Shown: positions 25,338 to 33,004, counted from the stretch's first letter. The stretch is DNA of 35,871 nt from Desulfobulbus sp. Tol-SR (GCA_000769715.1 JROS01000102.1:1-35871); one strand, 5' to 3'. Numbers and translations are program-made. The notes: a model not told the origin generated them from the sequence alone.

Positions 25338-25766
25338 CTATTGCGCCGTTTCACCCGCGGCATGCTCCACTTCCCCGGCATTTTCCCCGGTGGCGGGCAC
25401 ACTCTCGCCAGTGATTTCCTCGGCCTTTTGCCTGACCTTGCCGGCTGCCTTTTCCGTTGCCGTTGCCGCCTCTATTGTCACTTCTGCGGCTTTTTTCTTG
25501 ATCTCGCCAATGGCTTCCCTGGTGGCAGGGGCAGCCTCCTTGGCAAAATCCTCGGCCTTTTTCTTTGCTTCCCCGGCGGCTTCCCTGGCAACTGATGCCG
25601 CTTCCCGGGTCACCGCCGCTGCCCTGTCCTTCAGGTCAGAGGCTTTTTCAGTGGTGACGGTTGCGGCTTCTTCGGTCTTTTTCGTCATTTCTTTCGTTTC
25701 TTCGGTGCGGCATCCATAGCTCATCATCAGGAGAATGCCGGCAAGAATGATGGCGATTTTTTTCAT
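25338..25766 (-). CDS. Alanine/lysine/glutamate-rich lipoprotein with LEA-like helical repeats
   Basis: This 142-residue protein starts at ATG 25766 behind AAAGGAG. A lipoprotein signal (MKKIAIILAGILLMMSYGC, cysteine at 19) is followed by a long charged amphipathic helix rich in Ala, Lys and Glu. Repeating segments have the form TREAASVAREAAGEAKKKAE, FAKEAAPATREAIGEIKKKA and IEAATATEKAAGKVRQKAEE. The roughly 11-residue periodicity resembles LEA-4 or apolipoprotein-like helices. Such proteins are associated with desiccation or membrane protection, or with outer-membrane anchoring. A tandem DNA repeat lies just upstream (25809-25956). Confidence 0.8.
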   Translation of the reverse strand: MKKIAIILAGILLMMSYGCRTEETKEMTKKTEEAATVTTEKASDLKDRAAAVTREAASVAREAAGEAKKKAEDFAKEAAPATREAIGEIKKKAAEVTIEAATATEKAAGKVRQKAEEITGESVPATGENAGEVEHAAGETAQ

Positions 25767-25808
25767 GGTGCGACTCCTTTGAGTTGAATGTTGACACCGG
25801 CAGCAAGC

Positions 25809-25956
25809 AGCGAGATTTCTCGCTATCGCTCGAAATGACAACAGAGGAAAGCTCGGAGAGGAAAGCTCGGAATGACAGCAGAGGAAAGCTCGGAATGACA
25901 GCAGAGGAAAGCCCGGAATGACAGCAGAGGAAAGCCCGGAATGACACGAAAGAAAA
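25809..25956 (+). repeat. Interspersed palindrome plus tandem 23-bp repeats
   Basis: The palindrome AGCGAGATTTCTCGCT (25809-25824) leads into six head-to-tail units of consensus GCTCGGAATGACAGCAGAGG-AAA. Units start at 25828, 25851 (shortened to 14 bp), 25865, 25888, 25911 and 25934. The two complete units at 25865 and 25888 are identical; the last unit diverges at its end. A diverged copy of the first part is at 12690-12725. Confidence 0.85.
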
Positions 25957-26120
25957 GGTTGAAGCACCTTCAAATGGCGAAATACCTTTATATGACAGAC
26001 GAAAGGAAGTTGGAATAGCCCACGGAGGAAAACTCGAAATGGCGGAAATCAACGCCACCTCCGGTATTTTTCCCACACACAATCCGGTTATTTCGCCAGA
26101 GGCTCCTCTTGTCTTCACGA

Positions 26121-26585
26121 TTACTTGCCTTGTTGAAATTCCAGCCAGTTGGCGTCGGCCTTTGCGATATTTCCGGGGATGTCCCGGCTCCATTTTGCAT
26201 ATGCCGCCATGCTGCAGTTGAGGTAGAGCTTGCCGTCAACGATCTTCCAGACTTCCGGATCGGTTATCGCCTTGCGCTTCTCGGTCATGGCCCAGGCGCA
26301 GTACCCGTCATATTGCGGGGCGAATTCCTCCGGCGTGGCGGCAAACAGATCCCGGTTGCCGCCGGATTGGAAATGCCAGGTCAGGTTGTGCCACCGGTAG
26401 GTATGGGCTTCGCTGCCTTTCATCGCCTTGCCGGCCAGAAAATAGGCAACTGGGTCATACCCCTTGATTGCGGTATCGCTTGCCGCCGAGATCCCGACGG
26501 CCGTACCTCCCAGTCCAGCCACCAGCAGGCACGCCAGCAACCAGATGGTCAGCCTTCTCCCGGTCGAGTTCAGTGATGTCGACAT
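26121..26585 (-). CDS. YHS domain-containing protein, membrane-anchored or exported
   Basis: This 154-residue protein starts at ATG 26585 behind GGAGGTGG. A hydrophobic segment (LTIWLLACLLVAGLGGTAVG) acts as signal or anchor. The YHS-type sequence follows: AIKGYDPVAYFLAGKAMKGS, FAATPEEFAPQYDGYCAWAM, and the C-terminal LNCSMAAYAKWSRDIPGNIA. YHS proteins of this exported type are widespread in Gram-negatives. Metal binding has been proposed for the wider family, but the function of this group is unsettled. Here the family's usual N-Y-S of the C-terminal part is N-C-S, giving two cysteines in the mature protein. It lies downstream of the HEPN-like gene on the same strand. Confidence 0.88.
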   Translation of the reverse strand: MSTSLNSTGRRLTIWLLACLLVAGLGGTAVGISAASDTAIKGYDPVAYFLAGKAMKGSEAHTYRWHNLTWHFQSGGNRDLFAATPEEFAPQYDGYCAWAMTEKRKAITDPEVWKIVDGKLYLNCSMAAYAKWSRDIPGNIAKADANWLEFQQGK

Positions 26586-26677
26586 CGTCCACCTCCAGAT
26601 AGTATTTTTCCTGACTTCCGATACGCTCCAGCCGGTTCATCGGATGTGAAGGCGATCGTGATGAACCAGCGGGATAC

Positions 26678-27112
26678 TCATCTTTGGATCCATTGATGGT
26701 CATACATTACCCGGCGCAGTGTTGTGACGGCGAACAAGGCGGTGCGCTCAAGTTCGTTCCTCAACTCTTCCGGGGACTGTATCAGCTTGTCATCGTTCCA
26801 CGGGTCGTTGATATGAACCCATTGATTGCGATACTTCCCGAGGGTGTGCAGATCTTGTCTCAGGTCTTCATCGACGGTTGCATCGTTGATCAGATCGTTG
26901 AGGCCTTGTCGCTCGCCGGCGCGGTACTCGAAGCGAAAACAGGTCTCGATCCCGGCGACGGCCGTCAGGATCGCGGCGAGAAAGGCCCCGTGGACAAAGG
27001 CGGTATCCGTCTCGTTGACGATGAAGGCACACCATGCAGAGAGGAAGACCTGCCCCCCGAGCATCTCCGCATCCAACTGGCTGATTCGTTGCCTGCGTTC
27101 CTGTTCGTTCAT
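26678..27112 (-). CDS. HEPN-like protein with R-x4-H motif, unknown role
   Basis: This is a 144-residue soluble helical protein. The main clue is R95-N-Q-W-V-H100 in a predicted helix, which matches the R-x4-6-H motif of HEPN ribonucleases, including the preferred N after R. It is preceded by an alpha-helical region with GIETCFRFEYRAGERQGLND, another stretch seen in HEPN-type proteins. HEPN proteins act in toxin-antitoxin and defence systems or as RNA-processing factors. No MNT antitoxin, nucleotidyltransferase or other partner is encoded next to it. It lies between the methyltransferase (48 bp upstream) and the YHS protein gene (92 bp downstream), all on the minus strand. A weak ribosome site precedes 27112. 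The assignment is tentative. Confidence 0.6.
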   Translation of the reverse strand: MNEQERRQRISQLDAEMLGGQVFLSAWCAFIVNETDTAFVHGAFLAAILTAVAGIETCFRFEYRAGERQGLNDLINDATVDEDLRQDLHTLGKYRNQWVHINDPWNDDKLIQSPEELRNELERTALFAVTTLRRVMYDHQWIQR

Positions 27113-27160
27113 GGTAGGGCAGGATGATCGGAAAAAAGGCCGGGCGGTCGTGTTCCGCCG

Positions 27161-27751
27161 TCAGGCCTTCTTCACCCACTGATAAATACGCATCGGCGGG
27201 ATGTTGAGTAACTCCATCGAAGTCTCCCCAGGTCCCATGAAAGGCTGGCACAGCGTCGCGACCTGGCCGTTGACCTGGTAGGCGACGAACCGGCCGTTGG
27301 GCGGCAGCAAAGAGGTGACGGTCTCGAGAATTTGAGAGCCGGTGCTGCGGCTCATGGTTGAAAAAGGAATGCCGGAAACGATGGCGTCCGGCGGTTCCAG
27401 GCCATAGGTGGCCATGATCTCCCTGAGGTCGCCGGCGCTGCCCAGGTGCGCGATGAGCCGGCTGTCTTCTATGCTGCGCACCATCCTGTTGAAATTTTGG
27501 TTGATTTCGATGGTCAGCAGTTTGGCGTGCTGAGGCATTGCCTGCAGCATCGCCCGGGTGACGCCCCCTGTTCCCGGGCCCAGCTCGATGATGACCTTGC
27601 CGGCAGCCACTCCGGCTGCCTCGACGATTCGCCGCTCCAGATAACGGGAACTCGGGATGATCGATCCGATCTGAAGCGGATGCTTGAAGAATTCCTGAAT
27701 AAAAACAAGACTACCATTAACTTTGGAGTTATTTGATTTCTTGTTGGTCAT
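27161..27751 (-). CDS. Class I SAM-dependent methyltransferase (phospholipid N-methyltransferase-like)
   Basis: This 196-residue cytosolic enzyme has motif I ELGPGTGGVTRAML at about residues 56-69. An N-terminal segment typical of PmtA-type enzymes precedes it (FFKHPLQIGSIIPSSRYL). Acidic motif II (LTIEIN) and post-motif parts (DAIVSGIPFSTM) follow. The FFKxPxxxGSIxPSS signature and the length match predicted phospholipid N-methyltransferases (COG3963), which methylate phosphatidylethanolamine; related proteins may have other substrates. The start at 27751 has AGGA 9 nt upstream. It may be the first gene of an operon with the HEPN-like and YHS genes. Confidence 0.85.
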   Translation of the reverse strand: MTNKKSNNSKVNGSLVFIQEFFKHPLQIGSIIPSSRYLERRIVEAAGVAAGKVIIELGPGTGGVTRAMLQAMPQHAKLLTIEINQNFNRMVRSIEDSRLIAHLGSAGDLREIMATYGLEPPDAIVSGIPFSTMSRSTGSQILETVTSLLPPNGRFVAYQVNGQVATLCQPFMGPGETSMELLNIPPMRIYQWVKKA

Positions 27752-28382
27752 CCATGTATTCCTGAGAATGTGTTAACTGACCTTGAGTATCACCGCGGAG
27801 TGGATCGCATGCCGATGTGGAAGCGATCATCACGGTCAAATATCGGCTGAAATCATATCTCGAATTAAAAGAAACACACGAAAATTTCATTAATCAAAAT
27901 GTAGGTATTCTGGTCAATCATATCAATGATTCCGCTGTCTCTTAAGCCTGAGAGGTGGTATCGCCGGCTACAGGTTCGAAGATTTGCGCATCTTATGATT
28001 AATTTGAAAAAACATGCAATAACAATAGGATCAGGTCAATATCTCACCATAACACAATGCTTGATTAAGTCATCACCGATTTTTCCGGAAGCTGTTATTT
28101 GTTGGTGGTCCAGTGATCCGCCAGTATCGGATGAACCCGCGAGCTGGCTGGTGGTGAGGAAAAACGGGCTGGAGATGACTGCGGATCCCGCTCTCGACGC
28201 GTGATGGGAATGGCGATTGTCAGGGGGTGGCGGGCGTTCGGATAACGCCTGATGGGGCAGTCTCGATGGGCGTGCCGTACCCGCTTCAGCGGCGGGGGCA
28301 CCAGCGGGGAAGAGGACAGGATAGAGGGGTGGACCAGGGGCGTCCCGAGCGGCAGGTCATGGTCCACCCGCTCTGCCCGAGT
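27752..28382. other. AT-richer intergenic region with a possible ORF remnant
   Basis: No certain gene is present. A 42-codon plus-strand frame at 27817-27945 (GTG start, no ribosome site) has a plausible amphipathic composition, with ITVKYRLKSYLELKETHENF. It may be a remnant. The region is clearly more AT-rich than its surroundings between about 27840 and 28110, suggesting transferred or decaying DNA. The terminator-like hairpin of the downstream Cys-rich gene is at 28327-28369. Confidence 0.4.
28327..28369 (-). terminator. Terminator-like hairpin of paralogue 2
   Basis: GGGTGGACCA (28327-28336) pairs perfectly over 10 bp with TGGTCCACCC (28360-28369). It starts 13 bp beyond the stop codon of the gene at 28383-28595. 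The loop is 23 nt and only a weak pyrimidine tail follows. Confidence 0.5.
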
Positions 28383-28595
28383 TCACTTGATCGCACTCGG
28401 GCTGCAGAGATTATCAGAGGTGGCTGAAACGCTGCCGCAGGCATCACAGGCATATTTCATCTGCTCCATATTGCCGCCGCACACCTTGTCTGCTGGAACT
28501 CCGCATAAATTTCCGCTCTCCATATCACTGGCCGGATTACAGAGCTTGCTGGACTCCTCCGCAGTCACCCCGCAGTTTTGACATGTATAGGACAT
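28383..28595 (-). CDS. Eight-cysteine 70-residue protein, paralogue 2 (putative metal-binding)
   Basis: The start is ATG 28595 with AAAGGAGGT upstream. An in-frame ATG at 28655 is too far from any ribosome site. The cysteines are C5, C8, C19, C31, C39, C50, C53 and C64, exactly as in the other two copies. Shared stretches with paralogue 3 include YTCQNCG, SKLCNPA, ACGSVSA and NLC. Conserved residues around the cysteines (C-x2-C-G, S-K-L-C-N-P, C-G-S, L-C) indicate structural metal sites. It is a free-standing gene with its own promoter (28743-28771) and terminator-like hairpin. No signal peptide is present, so it is cytoplasmic. No named family is recognised. Confidence 0.82.
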   Translation of the reverse strand: MSYTCQNCGVTAEESSKLCNPASDMESGNLCGVPADKVCGGNMEQMKYACDACGSVSATSDNLCSPSAIK

Positions 28596-28742
28596 TGTGT
28601 AACCTCCTTTCGTTGGAATTGCTCGCCCCACCCGTTCTCTACGTTCCAGGAACACCGGAAAGCACCCACCGGACTTGATGATAGTGTATTCATGAGATGA
28701 AAATGGAAACCATCTCCCGCGGGACAGGGGGGCCTTATGGAA

Positions 28743-28771
28743 AAACTAAGGGGAGGTCTGCAGGTTGTCAA
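28743..28771 (-). promoter_or_regulatory. Conserved sigma-70 promoter of paralogue 2
   Basis: On the minus strand TTGACA (28766-28771), a 17-bp spacer and TAGTTT (28743-28748). The spacer ends in ACCTCCCCT, nearly as in the other copies. It lies 148 nt upstream of the start codon. Confidence 0.7.
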
Positions 28772-28848
28772 TGTTGGCTGAGGATAAGGAGGGGAGCCCA
28801 GCACGCTCCGTTCGGCGCCGAAAAGGCTATCGCCCCATGACGATCGCT

Positions 28849-29256
28849 TCATTCTGCCCTCTTGCCGTTGAACAGTGCCGCCGCCGCCAGCAGACTTGCC
28901 TTGACGATCAAATGTTCAGGAATCGCCTCATAGGTTCCGTCATCGACCGAAATCGTCCGGCAGTCAACTTCACCGCACACCTCGCAACATCGACTCCGGC
29001 CTTCGGTGCCGCCGAGCCATTCTTCAAGGAGCCGTCCGCCGATCCAGATGCGGTTGGATTGCAGTGGATCGTTGGCAAACATTGGAAAGTCGATCGGTTC
29101 CATTTTCAACTCGACGTCGATGCCAAGTTCCGCCAGGGCCTTTCCGATCTTCTGGAACGTCTCCGAAACCGTATCGCCGGTGGATCGGCAGCGGGGACAT
29201 GTCCGACCCTGTCCATCAACGAGTCTCTGCCATCGAATTGTCAATGTCTTGAGCAT
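28849..29256 (-). CDS. DUF2703 family protein
   Basis: This 135-residue protein starts at ATG 29256 with AGGAAGGG upstream; the open frame before it is unrelated. The DUF2703 pattern is clear: LTIRWQRLVDGQGRTCPRC, ALAELGIDVELKMEPI, SNRIWIGGRLLEEWLGG, a cysteine cluster RCCEVCGEVDCRT, and YEAIPEHLIVKASLLAAA. The six cysteines (C20, C23, then the C-terminal group) suggest metal or thiol chemistry. The family is found mainly in anaerobes and methanogens and has no assigned function; a link with mercury or arsenic handling is sometimes seen but not shown here. It lies upstream of the Cys-rich paralogue 2 and downstream of sodC on the same strand. Confidence 0.87.
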   Translation of the reverse strand: MLKTLTIRWQRLVDGQGRTCPRCRSTGDTVSETFQKIGKALAELGIDVELKMEPIDFPMFANDPLQSNRIWIGGRLLEEWLGGTEGRSRCCEVCGEVDCRTISVDDGTYEAIPEHLIVKASLLAAAALFNGKRAE

Positions 29257-29394
29257 ATTTCCCTTCCTCGTGTCGATGATGCCCCGGCTCGCGGCAACGG
29301 GATGATTCGTGCCGCCGATGCCGCATTGACGAAGGGTTCCATATCGCACTGTCCCGCAGATATGGTCCCCATTTTTGGCCCTCCGCCTTGTGGA

Positions 29395-29922
29395 CTATTT
29401 GATGACGCCGCAGGCGATCCGCGCACCTCCCCCCCCCAGCGGGGCCGGCTGGTCGGAATAGTTGTCTCCTCCGGCATGGATCATCAGCGAACGATTCCTG
29501 ACATCCGACAGCTTGAGCCTCGAGGCCGTCACCGCGGTTGTGGCGGCGCCGTCAGCGCCGACGTCGAGCGACGGGAGGTCGCCGAGATGGCCCATCCCCT
29601 CGAAGCCTTCATGTTTTCCCGTTCCGTCCGGATCGTAATGGCCGCCTGCGGCAAGACCGGGGACGACCTTGCCGTCCTTGGTATCTGCGGCGCAGTCGGG
29701 GTTCTGGTGAATATGAAAACCGTGCAGGCCCGGCGTCAGGCCGGTGAGCTTCGGGGTGAAGACCAACCCATCCGGCCCTTCGGATATCACAACTGTGCCG
29801 ATGCTCTTGCCGATCCCCTGTTCGTCGGTCAGATTCATCGTAACCGTCGAGTCGGCGGCGAATGCCGGGGGCGTTGCGATGAATCCCGCAATGATCGCGG
29901 CAAATAATAGTGATCGTTTCAT
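29395..29922 (-). CDS. sodC: Superoxide dismutase (Cu/Zn), periplasmic
   Basis: This is a 175-residue exported Cu/Zn superoxide dismutase. ATG 29922 gives a clear signal peptide ([15 protein letters not shown], cleaved before DSTVTM); an earlier in-frame ATG at 29982 adds an unrelated stretch. Copper ligands H70, H72, H95 and H149 occur in [16 protein letters not shown] and [10 protein letters not shown]. Zinc ligands are H95, H104, H112 and D115 ([15 protein letters not shown]). The intrasubunit disulfide pair is C77 and C171, and R168 near the active site is present. The enzyme removes superoxide in the periplasm, useful for an anaerobe that meets oxygen. It is a stand-alone gene. Confidence 0.95.
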   Translation of the reverse strand: MKRSLLFAAIIAGFIATPPAFAADSTVTMNLTDEQGIGKSIGTVVISEGPDGLVFTPKLTGLTPGLHGFHIHQNPDCAADTKDGKVVPGLAAGGHYDPDGTGKHEGFEGMGHLGDLPSLDVGADGAATTAVTASRLKLSDVRNRSLMIHAGGDNYSDQPAPLGGGGARIACGVIK

Positions 29923-30398
29923 GTGTTTTCCTCTCTCATGGTCTGAACGTGTATTCCATTGGATTTGTTGTTTATTTTTCATCAGAAGAACCCAATGGCC
30001 TGATTGGCGATCAACGGTTTGTTGCGATGATCACGGTAAAAAAACCTTTATCAGCCAACCTCCGTCTCTCCGAAAGATACACAACAGTATAAGTCCTCAC
30101 CTTTATGAAGTGAAGGATTGCATCGATGAACATCGAGCAGGGGATAGTCGCTGCATCCGCTCACGCATCGATGCGGCACCTTAAAAAACGATTTGTATTG
30201 CGGTTCAACGCCACAGACGAACGCCAATCATTTCGGTAAATTTCTCATCTACTGATCATCATTCTCGGCGATGGTCGGCGCCGCTCCCGCTCATCGCCTC
30301 AATTTGAAGGGATGCACCGGCGGTCTTGCCCATGTATGATGGGATCATTGCCTTGGCGTCCAAGGTTTGAACCTCCATCACCCGAGAAGGACATAGAG
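29923..30398. other. Divergent intergenic region between sodC and the HD-GYP gene
   Basis: This region must hold the promoters of both divergent genes. It is AT-rich between about 29930 and 30110. A perfect 12-bp palindrome, CGCATCGATGCG, lies at 30164-30175. No -35/-10 pair stood out clearly, and no coding frame is supported. Confidence 0.4.
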
Positions 30399-31370
30399 AT
30401 GCAGGCTGCCACAATACGGGGACGAGGAAAGATCATCGTGCTCATTCTGTTCACAGGGTTGATCACTCTGTTCCATTTCCTGATCCCGACCGATCAACAC
30501 TCGTTTCACGTTCTCCATATCGCGTTAAGAAAGCTCTATTTCCTCCCTCCGGTGATGGCGGCCGCCTGGTACGGGATCAGGGGGGCTGTATATGTAACCT
30601 TGTTGACCAGTTTCCTTTTTACTCTGCACGCGATTCTGGACTGGCCGGGGAACTACATGGAACAGGCCAATCAGGGGGGAGAACTGGTCAGTTTCTGGGT
30701 CGTGGGGCTGGTGGCGGGCTGGCTGTTCAGTCGAGAACAATGTCATCTCAGGGATCTCGTGCAGGCCAACGAGGAAACGCTCCTCGGCCTTGTGTCGGCA
30801 CTTGATATGAAGGAGCACAATACCAATCTCCATTCCCAGCGGGTCAGGCAGTATACGCTGCTGTTGGCCGACAGGTTCCATCTTGATGAGGCCGAAAAAA
30901 AGGCTATCGGTTTCGGGGCGCTGTTACATGATGTCGGTAAGATTGCCGTCCCGGACCACATTCTCCTGAAATCGACACCGTTTACCGGGGAAGAGCGGCG
31001 AATCATGAATGAACATCCTGCAGTTGGTTACAATATCGTCAACAGGATCAAATTTCTTCGGGGGGCCGCGGAAATCGTTTATGCCCATCATGAGCGCTTC
31101 GACGGCAGCGGATATCCGCGTGGTCTGAAGGGGAAAGATATTCCATTCGGGGCGAGGCTCTTTGCGGTGGTGGATGTGTACGATGCACTGACTTCGATTC
31201 GACCTTACCGCACTCCGGTGAGCCATGAGGAAGCGCTTGCCGAAATCGGTAAAGGAAGCGGCGGCCATTTTGATCCGCAGGTGGTCGAAGTGTTTCTAAC
31301 CTTGCCCCGGCAGGAGTTCGATGCCATCAATGCCGCTGTTGCCGCGGACTCGATGTTATCAACACTGTAA
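30399..31370 (+). CDS. Membrane-anchored HD-GYP phosphodiesterase (c-di-GMP type)
   Basis: This 323-residue protein starts at ATG 30399 with GAGAAGG upstream. Three hydrophobic segments occupy residues about 12-30, 48-80 and 96-112; the first two flank a short loop with HVLHIALRKLYFLPP, a DUF4118-like pattern. A linker leads into the HD-GYP domain: H177-D178 in LLHDVGKIAVPDHIL, NEHPAVGYNI, H230-H231-E in HHERFDGSGYP, and DVYDALTSIRPYR. All HD-GYP signature residues are present, so it is probably an active phosphodiesterase. Such enzymes hydrolyse cyclic di-GMP (some cGAMP) and control motility and biofilm formation. The membrane part probably senses an unknown signal. Confidence 0.92.
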   Translation: MQAATIRGRGKIIVLILFTGLITLFHFLIPTDQHSFHVLHIALRKLYFLPPVMAAAWYGIRGAVYVTLLTSFLFTLHAILDWPGNYMEQANQGGELVSFWVVGLVAGWLFSREQCHLRDLVQANEETLLGLVSALDMKEHNTNLHSQRVRQYTLLLADRFHLDEAEKKAIGFGALLHDVGKIAVPDHILLKSTPFTGEERRIMNEHPAVGYNIVNRIKFLRGAAEIVYAHHERFDGSGYPRGLKGKDIPFGARLFAVVDVYDALTSIRPYRTPVSHEEALAEIGKGSGGHFDPQVVEVFLTLPRQEFDAINAAVAADSMLSTL

Positions 31371-31622
31371 TTCGAAGGCGGCGCGTGCGGCCATTGACCG
31401 CAAATCCATCAGGCTCATGCCACTCATTGTATCGAATCGAAGTGGAGAAAATGACGATTCCCCGATCGCCTCGCAGATCAGAGGCGGCATGGCGCAGCCG
31501 CTAACGCCGCGGAGCCGAGTCGGACCGTGCGGTGGCCCCCTCTCCTTCAGGGCCTGGTCCAGGGTGCAGACCATATGATTGCCGGTGGGCGATCGATACG
31601 CCGATGACGCCGGTTTCTCTCG

Positions 31623-31868
31623 TTACAGGGTCGCCTTCAATGGACACAATTCCCATGTAAACGTGAGACCGTCGCTATGAATCTTCATTACACCGCAGAC
31701 ATCCAGGCCGGAGCAGTATTCGAAATTTTTGGTAATCGGGTAAATATCTTCTTTGCGGATTTCCAGCGCTTTCGATCTGGTGGTTATTTGCTGAATCAAG
31801 ACGGTCTCTGTTTTTTGCGTTACCGGACACAGATATCTTTCTCCCACATGGTCGATAATCTGAATCAT
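31623..31868 (-). CDS. Small protein with three cysteines, unknown
   Basis: An 81-residue protein starts at 31868 after an excellent GAGGAGGG site. The sequence begins MIQIIDHVGERYLCPVTQKT and continues with TRSKALEIRKEDIYPITKNF. It ends in CSGLDVCGVMKIHSDGLTF and WELCPLKATL. There is no signal peptide or membrane segment. Four cysteines in two loose pairs (C14, then C-x5-C and a late C) could bind metal. No family is recognised. The upstream 649 bp hold no other gene on this strand. Confidence 0.6.
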   Translation of the reverse strand: MIQIIDHVGERYLCPVTQKTETVLIQQITTRSKALEIRKEDIYPITKNFEYCSGLDVCGVMKIHSDGLTFTWELCPLKATL

Positions 31869-32517
31869 TCAACCCTCCTCTTGGTGGTCTACTTCGGGCA
31901 TGCACGTACAGAACTGGTTTCTTACCTCACCGTATACACATTGATTGTAAAAAAAACTTTCAGCAAACAGCCTCAGCGTAAGATTATCGATAGGATCGAC
32001 CGGCGGAGGCGCCTGATCATTCTTGAACGACAAATGCCGTACCGCGACGCCAAGAAAAAGTGAAAAGGGATGACAGCAATCCTGTCCCTGGAATGTTTCG
32101 GATATTGCGATCGGCATTACATACCTAACAGGTGACAGGCAATTTTCGCAAGAAAAAAACAGTATGTGATATTAACCTGCTGTTATAAAAAAGAAATCAT
32201 GATGCAAATCAATACGGTGATGACGTCTGAATTCAATCTGTCGGCAGATTGTGAGGTATTTCGCCGGGCTGAACAGCGGATAAACGGGAAGGGGATTTTC
32301 GTAACAAAATTGGCAGTTGCTGCTGCTCACACTGCAGATGAACCGGGCTTCTCATCCCACCCCGGCGGTGTTGCCTCCGGGCAACCCCTGGCGGAAAATA
32401 TCGGACAATAAGGAAAAACGGTGCATTCGGCCCATCTTCGTCTTGAAAACGAAGGTTGAAATAGGATGGATGGCGATCTCGAATTTTCCCAATCACCGTC
32501 CATCCCTTCGCCGCCAA
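31869..32517. other. Intergenic region, no supported gene
   Basis: Several short frames on both strands lack ribosome sites and coherent composition. The region probably contains the promoter of the small gene ending upstream at 31868. Near its right end is the hairpin that may terminate paralogue 3 (32464-32505). Confidence 0.4.
32464..32505 (-). terminator. Possible terminator hairpin of paralogue 3
   Basis: On the minus strand GGATGGACGG (32496-32505) pairs with CCATCCATCC (32464-32473), 9 of 10 bp, with a 22-nt loop and a weak TATTTC tail. It lies 13 bp after the gene's stop codon, as in paralogue 2. Confidence 0.4.
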
Positions 32518-32730
32518 TTATCTGATTTCGATCGGGATGCACAGATTCTCCGAGGATGCCGAAACGCTGCCGCAGGCCTCGCAGGAAAATTGCATCTCAT
32601 CTTTTTTGTCGCTGCAAACTCTTTCCGCAGTGACTGCACACAAGTTTTCGAGGTCTATTTCGTTCGCCGGATTACAGAGTTTGCTGCGTTCTTTTGCCGT
32701 CGCACCGCAGTTTTGACATGTATAGGTCAT
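32518..32730 (-). CDS. Eight-cysteine 70-residue protein, paralogue 3 (putative metal-binding)
   Basis: The start is ATG 32730 with GGAGG upstream; an in-frame ATG at 32763 is less well placed. C5, C8, C19, C31, C39, C50, C53 and C64 match the other two proteins in all positions. Shared features with paralogue 2 are YTCQNCG, SKLCNPA and ACGSVSASS. Two differences stand out: the residue after C31 is A where both other copies have G, and the last motif reads L-C-I-P instead of L-C-S-P. It is a free-standing gene with the same promoter arrangement (32876-32904) and a possible terminator hairpin. Cytoplasmic; function unknown. Confidence 0.82.
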   Translation of the reverse strand: MTYTCQNCGATAKERSKLCNPANEIDLENLCAVTAERVCSDKKDEMQFSCEACGSVSASSENLCIPIEIR

Positions 32731-32875
32731 GGGTGGCCTCCATTGGTTAGAGTTATCCGACAACCCCTTTCATAATTTCCCGATCACCCGGAAAACACCC
32801 GGCAGTCTGGCTGATGCAGATGAACTAAAAAAAAACTCAACACATCTGCCGGGAGAAACAGGCCGTCTTTCTGAG

Positions 32876-32904
32876 AAGCTAAGAGGAGGTTGCCGTCTTG
32901 TCAA
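32876..32904 (-). promoter_or_regulatory. Conserved sigma-70 promoter of paralogue 3
   Basis: On the minus strand TTGACA (32899-32904), a 17-bp spacer and TAGCTT (32876-32881). The spacer ends in ACCTCCTCT, which matches paralogues 1 and 2 closely. It is 146 nt upstream of the start codon. Confidence 0.7.
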
Positions 32905-33004
32905 TATTGCCGGCGCCAGGCACACGAAGGGCGGACAGGGACGGGCGTGGCCCCGACAATCCAAACGTGCCATATTCATCGGTGCACCGGATCGCCCTTT
33001 GCCC

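Noticed and set aside
25828..25956. Possible CRISPR array
   Set aside because: Units are directly adjacent without unique spacers, so this is a simple tandem repeat; no cas genes are nearby.
27967..27995. tRNA-like GGTTCGA motif
   Set aside because: The flanking bases do not form T-, anticodon- or acceptor-stem pairs of a tRNA.
30164..30175. Perfect palindrome CGCATCGATGCG as an operator
   Set aside because: A single 12-bp palindrome without a recognised binding family or second copy is not enough to call a site.
31359..31574. Minus-strand frame after the HD-GYP gene
   Set aside because: No ribosome site or domain; composition is not coherent.
32166..32411. Plus-strand 81-codon frame
   Set aside because: No ribosome site in front of the first ATG and the second half resembles random GC-rich translation.
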